Position numbers and translations under genes: made by a program
The notes under the pieces: generated by a model
Told to the model about the DNA's origin: nothing
What the model saw: the letters and a program-made list of their open reading frames with translations, nothing else
Database searches by the model: none
Shown: piece after piece, positions 1 to 7,647 of the stretch
Numbering within the stretch: position 1 is the first letter of the stretch
Layout of the letters: each line of letters starts with the position of its first letter
From: Epsilonproteobacteria bacterium UBA4036
GTDB lineage: Bacteria; Campylobacterota; Campylobacteria; Campylobacterales; Arcobacteraceae
Reading direction: 5' to 3'
Length of the DNA: 64,000 nucleotides
Assembly: GCA_002382325.1 (NCBI GenBank)
Contig: DGAG01000003.1
Span: 98,906-162,905 of the forward strand

Positions 1-996
1 GATAAATGCCCCTTTGTTTGCAAAGACTAATTTTCTGTCTTCAAACTCTACTACATTGATTTTTCCACCCATTGTATAGTCTTGATGAGCTATACAGTTG
101 TTGAGTGCTTCTCTTATGATAAATGGATGATAGCTTTCTACCTCTTGCGGAAATAAAGAATTTCCATCCATATATCTGTATTTTAGATTTCTGATTTTGT
201 TATAAACCGCTTCAAGACTTAAGATAAACGGGCAAGTAAAGTGTTCATAATCTTTTGCGATATTGTCCTTATCTTTGAGTATCCAGCTAATCTGTGCAAC
301 CGCAGGAGATAACAAATATTCTGATTCACTTTTACCTAGAAGTAGTATTGCAGTATTTGTGATTTTTCCTTTGATAGTTATCTTTGCTTTATTTAAAAAA
401 GTAGTATCATCCCAAGCTTTTATTTCATCAGCAAGTTTTGGATTTTTAATTGCATAAAGCTCCCTTGCTTTTTGTATCGCTTCACTTGATAGATCCTCAA
501 TGGTCGCATCTTCACATATCTGGATACTCCAATCAAAATCATTGTTTTGACTTCTTATTCTCTCTAACTCTTCAAGATTAAGAGGTTGAAGTTCTGAACT
601 ATCTCTTCCATAGTAGTGACCCTTCCAAGCTATGGGAAGTCCAATGGGTGCTGATGGTATTTGAAATAAAACAACTCTTTTTCCATCTAGCTCAGTTTCG
701 TATATCTCTTTAAAAGTGATTCTATTTGTAGTATGGTTGGCAACTTCTGCTTTTAAGTTGTGTAATGATTTTGTATCAGCTCTAAAATTTGTCCCAACTA
801 TACTTTTATCATCTTTGATACCAAATACAAGCCAAGCTTCACCTTTGCCTATAAGATTTGCTTCATTTGAAAGTGCACTAAAGTACTTGCCAATTTTGTC
901 AAAGTCGTACTGATTTTTAGCTTCTTTGTACTCTAAAATCTCATTTTCATCATCTGAACTTAAAAATTGTTGGAGTTTTTTATTTATTTCTATCAT
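1..996 (-). CDS. AlbA_2 (Schlafen-type) domain putative ATP-binding regulator, 3' part outside window
   Basis: Reading the minus strand from the ATG at 996 gives an open frame that runs off the window edge with no stop, about 332 residues visible. The N-terminus (MIEINKKLQQFLSSDDENEI, then LEYKEA) and the segment around residues 50-110 (GEAWLVFGIKDD, then SAPIGLPIAWKGHYYGRD) match the AlbA_2 domain of COG2865-type proteins. Near residue 305 the motif REALNNCIAHQDY resembles the GHKL-like ATP-binding part of the same family. Such proteins are annotated as putative transcriptional regulators or helicases and are frequent in defence islands; their biochemistry is poorly known. The gene is the last visible in the minus-strand run after the reverse transcriptases and starts just after the candidate ncRNA. 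The family call is fairly safe; any defence role is inferred from context. Confidence 0.75.
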   Translation of the reverse strand, partial: MIEINKKLQQFLSSDDENEILEYKEAKNQYDFDKIGKYFSALSNEANLIGKGEAWLVFGIKDDKSIVGTNFRADTKSLHNLKAEVANHTTNRITFKEIYETELDGKRVVLFQIPSAPIGLPIAWKGHYYGRDSSELQPLNLEELERIRSQNNDFDWSIQICEDATIEDLSSEAIQKARELYAIKNPKLADEIKAWDDTTFLNKAKITIKGKITNTAILLLGKSESEYLLSPAVAQISWILKDKDNIAKDYEHFTCPFILSLEAVYNKIRNLKYRYMDGNSLFPQEVESYHPFIIREALNNCIAHQDYTMGGKINVVEFEDRKLVFANKGAFI

Positions 997-1039
997 AATT
1001 CTATTCCTTGATATTTACTCTTATTTTTATGAATAAAAA

Positions 1040-1215
1040 AATAGGTTTTGTTTAAAGTTATATTTTCAAGATATTGGGATATGAAAGATAAATACATAGG
1101 AAGAATGTAGCCTGAACTCGCTACATTAAAAAGATACACCTTATCAATAAAAGTATAATCTAATACCCTTGTGTGTGTGCTCAATGAGCATAATTTGTTC
1201 AGTTGGGATTCGATT
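1040..1215 (-). ncRNA. Candidate DRT3-associated non-coding RNA with a (CA)5 template-like tract
   Basis: The 236-bp gap between the second reverse transcriptase and the next gene looks structured rather than coding. On the minus strand it shows a hairpin TGCTC-ATT-GAGCA (1190-1178), immediately followed by CACACACACA (1179-1170), and then a perfect 8-bp stem AATGTAGC / GCTACATT with loop GAGTTCAG (1127-1104). A -10-like TACAAT lies just after the reverse transcriptase stop codon, and a T-rich stretch near 1040 could end the transcript. DRT3 defence systems are known, as I recall, to carry an ncRNA whose short AC-repeat serves as template for one of the two reverse transcriptases. The ends given are estimates. 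An 80-codon frame (993-1235) overlaps this RNA; its product resembles nothing I know and I consider it spurious. Confidence 0.6.
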
Positions 1216-1231
1216 AACATTGTAGCATACA

Positions 1232-3259
1232 TCAACTATAAACCTCCTGACTTTTTTTCATTTCTATCTCTTCAGCCAAGTTAAAATCCTGCCATTTAAT
1301 AAACCAATATTTTTGTTTTAATGAAAAAGTGATTATTTTATTTTGTATAGTTGAATCTGCTATGCCATTTAAAAATAAAAATCTATTTTTATTCGAAGGA
1401 TTAATATATGGGCAAGTCATCAAATCCATTAACAACAACGTTAATTCTGTATTTTTTTTAAGATTATCTTTATTGCAATTTGTAAATTTATTTTCAATAC
1501 ATTCTAAAAGCTTCATTTTTATGTTGATGTAACGATTAATATTTTTTATATAATAAAGCAAAGTTACAATTGAAAAATAGTTTAAATTGAATTTATTCTC
1601 AGGATCAAAAAAATATTTCTCTATTTCATCACTATCTAATCTATAATCTTTACCTAACTCGTTCAATGTAAGTAATAGATACAATGTTTCATTTTGTGTA
1701 TATTCTTTTAATTTGTTTTTCTTCAATATTTGAAAGATTTCATCATAGATTTTTTTATAAATTAATTCAACTTGATATTTTTTTAGCACTTTATTAAATG
1801 ATCTATCATCCTTAATAAATTCTAATAATTTACTAACAAGTGAAACTATTTTAATAGTCGATGTCACTCTAGGAGATACTGAATATATGAAAAATAAGAA
1901 ATCTAGTAGCTGAATAGTAAAAGAAACAAACATATCCATATACAAATGTTGATTATCAGAATTTTCAAGTTTTCCTATAATTTTTAAAAATCTTTTCTCT
2001 ATTGTTGCTATTGAGTAATTTAAAATATCTTTGTACTCGATGTTTGTTTCTTTGACAATTATTTTAAATCTTGTTATAACACTGTCTGACCTTAAAGAAA
2101 TAGTCCATTGTTTTTCATCAGCAGTTGCATTTTCTTTTATTTTATAGCTAAAATTTTCATTTATCAAGTCTGTTATTTTTGTTTTTGCAATTGTCAAATC
2201 TGTAATAATTGGTTTTACAAATTCAATTGTTTTAGTATCACTTACATACAAATTATATTCTTTCAACTCATGTTTGAAAGTTTCAATTATTTTATCTTTA
2301 ACTTGTTCATCATCATAAAAAATAAAATAATCATCCACATATCTAAAAATTTCATAATGAGTTTTGTGAAAATATCCTTTTTGTCTAAGCTTATTTTGTG
2401 TATTTTTATCAATTTTTTGTAAAATCAATTCAGCAAAAATACGAGAAATTTCCGCACCAATTAAAATGCCGTTTGTTTCTCCATAGTTCATATTTTGCAT
2501 CAATTTATCAAACTTTCCTGCAAATGTAGCATCTAGTTTTTTATCTAAATTATCTTTTACTATTTCCTTGTTTAAAAGTGCCCATGCAATAGTATGTGTA
2601 TAAATACTGTCAAAACATTTATTAATATCAAATTTATAAAGTTTATCAAATTTTTTTTCACACCTTTGATATTCATAAGATTCAAAAAATCTGTGGATAT
2701 TACTGTATTTTTTATAAGTGAAGAAACTTTTTAAATGTTCTTCTTCTTTGCCGTGCATTTCAATTTTACTGTGAGTAGTTTTCCCTTTTTTTTGTTTTTG
2801 CAGATAACTATTTATATATCTATTTTTTGCAATTTTAAATGGTTTTCTTATTGAAAATTCACTTTGATTTGAAAAGTACCTTATGCTGTCTTTGTATGTA
2901 TCATAAAAATCTACAACCATTAATTGATTTAATGGATGAATTAAAGATAAATTTCTGAAATCATTTTTTTTATGTGCAATTTTAAAAGTAAAAGGGATGT
3001 TCCTTTCTCTCTTTTGGAAAAGAACCCTACTATTATCTATATTAACATTTAATATAAGTTTTAATATTTCTATAATATCTGGATTTGTGTTATCAAAAAT
3101 AATTTCACTATCGTGAATTTTTATTTTATTGTTAACTAAAAATCTATAAAAATATCTATTAGAAAAAATTGCTGGTATTTCATATGGCAGTGTATCTGAT
3201 AAAACAGCCCTTTCTTTTAAGTATGTAATTTTTTGTTTTTTTCTAAATTTATTACTCAT
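1232..3259 (-). CDS. Drt3b-like (UG8-type) defence reverse transcriptase
   Basis: A 675-residue protein with a reverse transcriptase core. Motif A is FDINKCFDSIY (about residue 215), motif B-like is GILIGAEISRIFAEL (about 265), and motif C is FRYVDDYFIFY with the catalytic YVDD near residue 306. About 300 alpha-helical residues follow the core, as in UG/Abi-type enzymes. It overlaps the end of the upstream reverse transcriptase by 4 nt (ATGA), so the two are probably translationally coupled. Two unlike RTs in tandem, the larger second, fit the DRT type 3 arrangement (UG3 plus UG8). There is no maturase or endonuclease domain, so a group II intron origin is unlikely. The RT call is sure; the Drt3b subtype is my inference from length, order and the AC-repeat RNA downstream. 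Confidence 0.8.
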   Translation of the reverse strand: MSNKFRKKQKITYLKERAVLSDTLPYEIPAIFSNRYFYRFLVNNKIKIHDSEIIFDNTNPDIIEILKLILNVNIDNSRVLFQKRERNIPFTFKIAHKKNDFRNLSLIHPLNQLMVVDFYDTYKDSIRYFSNQSEFSIRKPFKIAKNRYINSYLQKQKKGKTTHSKIEMHGKEEEHLKSFFTYKKYSNIHRFFESYEYQRCEKKFDKLYKFDINKCFDSIYTHTIAWALLNKEIVKDNLDKKLDATFAGKFDKLMQNMNYGETNGILIGAEISRIFAELILQKIDKNTQNKLRQKGYFHKTHYEIFRYVDDYFIFYDDEQVKDKIIETFKHELKEYNLYVSDTKTIEFVKPIITDLTIAKTKITDLINENFSYKIKENATADEKQWTISLRSDSVITRFKIIVKETNIEYKDILNYSIATIEKRFLKIIGKLENSDNQHLYMDMFVSFTIQLLDFLFFIYSVSPRVTSTIKIVSLVSKLLEFIKDDRSFNKVLKKYQVELIYKKIYDEIFQILKKNKLKEYTQNETLYLLLTLNELGKDYRLDSDEIEKYFFDPENKFNLNYFSIVTLLYYIKNINRYINIKMKLLECIENKFTNCNKDNLKKNTELTLLLMDLMTCPYINPSNKNRFLFLNGIADSTIQNKIITFSLKQKYWFIKWQDFNLAEEIEMKKSQEVYS

Positions 3260-4620
3260 ATATTTTTCCAGATAGATAATATTTTTTCTAAGTCTTTTTT
3301 TGAAAACTTGTAAAACTTTTTCTTTTCAAATCCATTCGCAAAGCTTAAAATCTTTAATTTGAGCTTCAATTGATTTACATCCATAGTAAGTTTAATATAT
3401 GGTTCCAAGTGTTTATCTATTTTGGAATACAAGTAATCATCAAGCTTTTTTAGAGAATTAGTTTTAAGTAGTTTTTGATTAGAGAAATAACTACCTATTA
3501 AAATATCTTTTTTTACACCCAAAAGCCTCGTATTGCCTGTTAAATACTTTAACCTTTGCAACATCATTTTTCTTGCTTTTCTTTCATCAAATTTACTTGA
3601 AAAATTGTAGCTGTTTATCATTGATTGTATTTTTCTTTGATATTTTCTAATTTTTTTATGACTAAGATTGAGATTAATTTCATATTCTAATTTTTTAATA
3701 TGATTAAAATTAATTTGATATCCTAAAAATTCAAGTGTATAACTTTTCATATTGAAAAAATCAATTTCTTTCGTTTTTTTATCATTTAAATTTAGTTTAG
3801 TTTTTAAAATACACTGTTTTATCAAACTTAAATAGTCAATACTTTCATACTTGTTATTTGGTGTAAATATAATTATAATGTCATCAACATATCTTGCATA
3901 ATAAGTTACATTTTGCAAGTTTTTAATATCATGATCAAAATCTCTCATATATAGCTCTGCAAGATAAGCACTTATGCCTATTCCTCTTGGTATCCCTTTA
4001 TCAAGACCAGTTATAGATTGATACTGTCTTAAAATTTCATTGATAACTTTTTTAGATAATGGGCTAAGTATATGATTTCTACTTATGACTTTTTTTAATT
4101 CGTCATGAGGAATAGACTCATAAAAACTTGTAATATCTGTTCGTATGATATATTTTGGAAATCCATTATCAAGCATATTTACAACCTGAGATATTATTTC
4201 GTTTCTATCTGCTTGTTTTACTTTAAAAGAATGTTGTATGTTTTTTTGGATCTGTTTAAATAAAAAAAATGTTTCAATATTGCTTCTATCAAATGTATAA
4301 GCTGTTTTACCTTTGATGATTTTAGTATCCATAGATATTTGATAGTCTTTTTTGTCAATTTTGTTTTCTACAGTTGATAATATTATTTTTAACTTATCAA
4401 ATTTGCTTTTAAATAATTCCTCTTTTTTTTGATTTGCACTTTCTTTTTGTTCTTGTGTTGTATATACCTTATCTCTAAAATTTTGATTGATTTGTTTTAT
4501 TTCCAGCCCTAAATCTTTTAATTCGCTAAACTCAGTAAATCTACCATCTAAATAATCACCTTTTCGGTTTTCGTCATAATAAATTTTTATAAAGTTTTCA
4601 ACATTAAAAGATTGTTTCAT
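3256..4620 (-). CDS. Drt3a-like (UG3-type) defence reverse transcriptase
   Basis: A 454-residue reverse transcriptase. Motif A is RTDITSFYESIPH (about residue 163), motif B is GIPRGIGISAYLAELYM (about 213), and motif C is YARYVDDIIIIF with YVDD near residue 243, followed by the LEFLGYQI element. The N-terminal 120 residues are charged and coiled; the C-terminal tail of about 150 residues is basic. The gene begins 52 nt after hsdM on the same strand and overlaps the second RT by 4 nt, so it may be cotranscribed with the restriction-modification genes. In DRT3 systems the paired RTs make complementary dinucleotide-repeat DNA, with this smaller enzyme using the ncRNA template (recalled family knowledge). 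The subtype needs a profile search to be certain. Confidence 0.8.
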   Translation of the reverse strand: MKQSFNVENFIKIYYDENRKGDYLDGRFTEFSELKDLGLEIKQINQNFRDKVYTTQEQKESANQKKEELFKSKFDKLKIILSTVENKIDKKDYQISMDTKIIKGKTAYTFDRSNIETFFLFKQIQKNIQHSFKVKQADRNEIISQVVNMLDNGFPKYIIRTDITSFYESIPHDELKKVISRNHILSPLSKKVINEILRQYQSITGLDKGIPRGIGISAYLAELYMRDFDHDIKNLQNVTYYARYVDDIIIIFTPNNKYESIDYLSLIKQCILKTKLNLNDKKTKEIDFFNMKSYTLEFLGYQINFNHIKKLEYEINLNLSHKKIRKYQRKIQSMINSYNFSSKFDERKARKMMLQRLKYLTGNTRLLGVKKDILIGSYFSNQKLLKTNSLKKLDDYLYSKIDKHLEPYIKLTMDVNQLKLKLKILSFANGFEKKKFYKFSKKDLEKILSIWKNI

Positions 4621-4672
4621 CAGATTACCCTCACTTTACAACTTACTCAGATTTTTAGTTAATAAGTTCACC

Positions 4673-6187
4673 TTACTCCCCAACCACGCCAACAATCTCT
4701 CTAAAACTCTCCAATCCAGCTTCCAAATCATCTATTATCTCATTAGCCAAAATATCAGGATCAGGAAGATTATCTAAATCTGCCAAGCTTTTATCTTTTA
4801 GCCAGAAAATATCCAAGCTTGTTTTATCTCTTGTGATGATATCTTCATATTTGAATTTTCTCCATCTTCCCTCTGGATTTTCTTCGCTGTAAGTTTCAAC
4901 TCTATTATGTCTATTTGTTGGGTTATAGCACTTGATAAAATCTTGTAAATCTTCAAGCTTCATAGGGTTTTTCTTGAGAGTGAAGTGGATATTTGTTCTA
5001 AAGTCATATATCCATACTTCTTTTGTCCACGGCTCTTTGCTTGCTGGTTTATTATCAAAAAAGAGCACATTTGCTTTGACACCTTGTTTGTAAAATATTC
5101 CTGTAGGAAGTCTAAGTATGGTGTGTAGCTCTGTAGTTTTCATAAGCTCTTTTCGCACTGTCTCTCCTGCACCACCTTCAAAGAGGACATTATCAGGAAG
5201 GACTACTGCTGCTTGTCCTGTTGTCTTTAGAAGTGTTTTGATATGTTGCATGAAGTTGAGCTGTTTATTTGAGCTTGTAGCCCAGAAATCTTGACGATTG
5301 TAAACTAAGTCCTCTTTTTCTACATCTCCCTCTTCATTGGTAAAGGTCATGGAACTTTTCTTACCAAACGGTGGATTTGCTAGGACATAATCAAATCTTT
5401 TCCCCTCATCTGCTATTAGTGCATCATTTGGCGATATAAAGCTCTCTCCATCTATTTCACCAATATTATGTAAGAAGAGGTTCATAAGTGCCATTCTTCT
5501 TGTATTTGCTACTATCTCATTTCCATAGAATGTTTTATTTTTCAAAAACTCTTTTTGTTCTCTATCTAAGTCATGATTTTTTACTATATAGTCATAAGCT
5601 GCTAGGAAAAACCCGCCCGTTCCACATGCTGGGTCTGTGATAGATTTATTTGGTTCTGGTCTTACACACTCCACCATCGCTTGGATAAGGCTTCTTGGGG
5701 TAAAGTATTGACCCGCTCCACTTTTAGTATCTTCTGCATTTTTTTCAAGTAATCCCTCATAGATTTTTCCTTTGAGGTCACTTCCAAACATTGACCAGTT
5801 TTCACGATTGACCATATCTATGATTTTATAAAGTTTTGCAGGGTCTTGGATTTTGTTTTGGCTTTTTGTAAATATTTGTCCTAACATCCCTTTTGCAGTT
5901 GAGAGTTCACGAAGTAGCTCACTATAATGAACTTCTAGCTCTGCTCCTCTTTTCTCTGTCAAACTCTCCCAGCCGTACCCTTGCGGAATATTTAGCTTTC
6001 TATTGTATGGTGGTTTACTATACTCATCTGCCATTTTTAAAAAGAGCAAATAAGTAAGCTGTTCTAAATAATCCCCATACCCCACACCATCATCACGGAG
6101 CATACTTGCAAATCCCCAAACTTTACTTACTACACTTGATGCGTTATTGTCTAAAGAAACTCCATTCTGTCGTTTTGATTCGTTCAT
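4673..6187 (-). CDS. hsdM: Type I restriction-modification system, DNA N6-adenine methyltransferase subunit
   Basis: A 504-residue HsdM. The N-terminal helical HsdM_N domain (WGFASMLRDDGVGYGDYLEQ region) is followed by the N6-adenine methylase domain, with the SAM-binding motif DPACGTGGFF near residue 184 and the catalytic motif NPPFGKK near residue 271. Length is normal for the family. It methylates adenine in the target defined by HsdS and forms the M2S core of the enzyme. Its ATG overlaps the hsdS stop (TAATG). The order R-S-M is less common than R-M-S. The frame is intact, so the methylase is probably active. Confidence 0.95.
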   Translation of the reverse strand: MNESKRQNGVSLDNNASSVVSKVWGFASMLRDDGVGYGDYLEQLTYLLFLKMADEYSKPPYNRKLNIPQGYGWESLTEKRGAELEVHYSELLRELSTAKGMLGQIFTKSQNKIQDPAKLYKIIDMVNRENWSMFGSDLKGKIYEGLLEKNAEDTKSGAGQYFTPRSLIQAMVECVRPEPNKSITDPACGTGGFFLAAYDYIVKNHDLDREQKEFLKNKTFYGNEIVANTRRMALMNLFLHNIGEIDGESFISPNDALIADEGKRFDYVLANPPFGKKSSMTFTNEEGDVEKEDLVYNRQDFWATSSNKQLNFMQHIKTLLKTTGQAAVVLPDNVLFEGGAGETVRKELMKTTELHTILRLPTGIFYKQGVKANVLFFDNKPASKEPWTKEVWIYDFRTNIHFTLKKNPMKLEDLQDFIKCYNPTNRHNRVETYSEENPEGRWRKFKYEDIITRDKTSLDIFWLKDKSLADLDNLPDPDILANEIIDDLEAGLESFREIVGVVGE

Positions 6188-7647
6188 TATTTATTTCTCT
6201 CTCTTTTAATATTTTCTAATAGTGTTTCCGCACTTTCATATTCTGGATGATTTTTGATATTTTCTAGCTCTTGAATACTTAGAATTTTTCCCTCAAAAGC
6301 TTTTTTGAGGATGCTTTGTCGCAAGGCTTCTGATTTGGCTAGTGAAGTTTCGATGGTTTCCTCTATCTTGTCACAGACACTTAATCGTGACTCTATCTCT
6401 TGTACAATTTGATTTTGTTCTTCAAGTGATTGAATTGAAAGTAATAAGCTTTCTATTTCACCAGAGTTAATATTATTAACACCACTTGTTGATTTCGCTT
6501 TCTCTTCAATTTGCTTTCTTAATTCATGTGAAATTAACTGATAATATAAATATTTGCTATTTAAAATAGTTTGATAAGGTCTTAGTCTTATTAAATATCC
6601 TGCATACAAATATTTTGTATCATTCTCGTTAATTAAAGCAGGTTTTCCAACTAGTTTAACACTACCGTTAGAACGAATTATCAATATATCACCTGTTTTC
6701 AATTTATACTGAGTAATTTCTTCATTGCTAAATTTAGCAAACTTTAAATCAGTATTATCAATATATCCATCAGCTATATTTGGAATTCTTAATACGCCCG
6801 TTCCATCTATACCATAATCACATTTCTTTGAAGTGCCATACTTTACTTCTTCAATTAATGAACCAAGTGTAATTTTATTTAGCTCAATATTTAGCTCTTT
6901 TTGTTTTTTTGGCTTTGTTTGTTTTATGCCATCTTTAACAGCTTGTTTCCATTCTTCAAGTTGTTGTTTGTAGTGAACTTCTCGCTCTTTTTTTATCTGT
7001 TCTAACAGTTCATCTGCTGTTGGAAGATTGGTTTGTTTTTCTCTCCACTCTTTTGTCAACTCTCCCTCAAAAGCTTTTTTAAGTACCGCTTGGCGGTAGA
7101 TTTTGAGTTTTGCTTGAGCTGTTTTGAGATTTGCCACCCCATTATCAAGCTCTGAAAAGAGTTGCTCTATTTTTGCAACGATTGCTTTTTGTTCAAGGAG
7201 TGGGGCTAATGTAATTTGCATTGCTTCAATTTTTTTCGATGAAATATTTGGCTGTGCTCCACCATAAGCATCTTTTTCAATCTGTCGTCTTAGTGCATAT
7301 AAAAGATAGTAAATATAGTTTTTATTAATTAATTCTTCACAATGAAGTTTGAAGTTTCCAACTCGTTGATTTTGATATGCTTTATTTTGTTCTTTATAAA
7401 TTCCAAATTTTCCAGTTGTAGCACCAGACATTGCTATTAAAATATCACCAAACTCAACTAGATAATTTTCATAGTTTTCTTCATCTTGAACTTTTTTTGC
7501 ATTTGTTGTTTTTACAATGGCATCATTTATATCTGAAATTCTAATTACAGGAGTACCATTTTCTGAATATTTATCACTTTTAAATGCAAATCCATTTTTT
7601 AAAGTTAAAATATCTTCAAAACTGCAATTTATCCAATCCTCTCTCAT
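6187..7647 (-). CDS. hsdS: Type I restriction-modification system, specificity subunit
   Basis: A 486-residue HsdS with two target-recognition domains (about residues 1-150 and 250-410), each followed by a conserved helical spacer. The repeated spacer words LLEQKAIVAKIEQLFSELD and SLEEQNQIVQEIESRLSVCD, each leading into a LRQSILKKAFEG / YRQAVLKKAFEG element, are the typical internal duplication. The subunit sets the bipartite recognition sequence for both methylation and restriction. The start codon directly abuts the hsdR stop (TAGATG) and the end overlaps hsdM. TRD sequences are highly variable, so the target sequence cannot be predicted from this reading. Confidence 0.95.
   Translation of the reverse strand: MREDWINCSFEDILTLKNGFAFKSDKYSENGTPVIRISDINDAIVKTTNAKKVQDEENYENYLVEFGDILIAMSGATTGKFGIYKEQNKAYQNQRVGNFKLHCEELINKNYIYYLLYALRRQIEKDAYGGAQPNISSKKIEAMQITLAPLLEQKAIVAKIEQLFSELDNGVANLKTAQAKLKIYRQAVLKKAFEGELTKEWREKQTNLPTADELLEQIKKEREVHYKQQLEEWKQAVKDGIKQTKPKKQKELNIELNKITLGSLIEEVKYGTSKKCDYGIDGTGVLRIPNIADGYIDNTDLKFAKFSNEEITQYKLKTGDILIIRSNGSVKLVGKPALINENDTKYLYAGYLIRLRPYQTILNSKYLYYQLISHELRKQIEEKAKSTSGVNNINSGEIESLLLSIQSLEEQNQIVQEIESRLSVCDKIEETIETSLAKSEALRQSILKKAFEGKILSIQELENIKNHPEYESAETLLENIKRERNK

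Noticed and set aside
993..1235. 80-residue protein after the second reverse transcriptase
   Set aside because: Product without family features; the DNA shows stems and a CA repeat, so I read it as the ncRNA.
2108..2422. Open frame of 104 codons opposite the second reverse transcriptase
   Set aside because: Shadow of an A/T-rich gene on the other strand; product is low-complexity Phe/Ile-rich.
1232..4620. Retron or group II intron
   Set aside because: No msr/msd-like inverted repeat before the RTs, no maturase or HNH domain, and two tandem RT genes with ATGA overlap.
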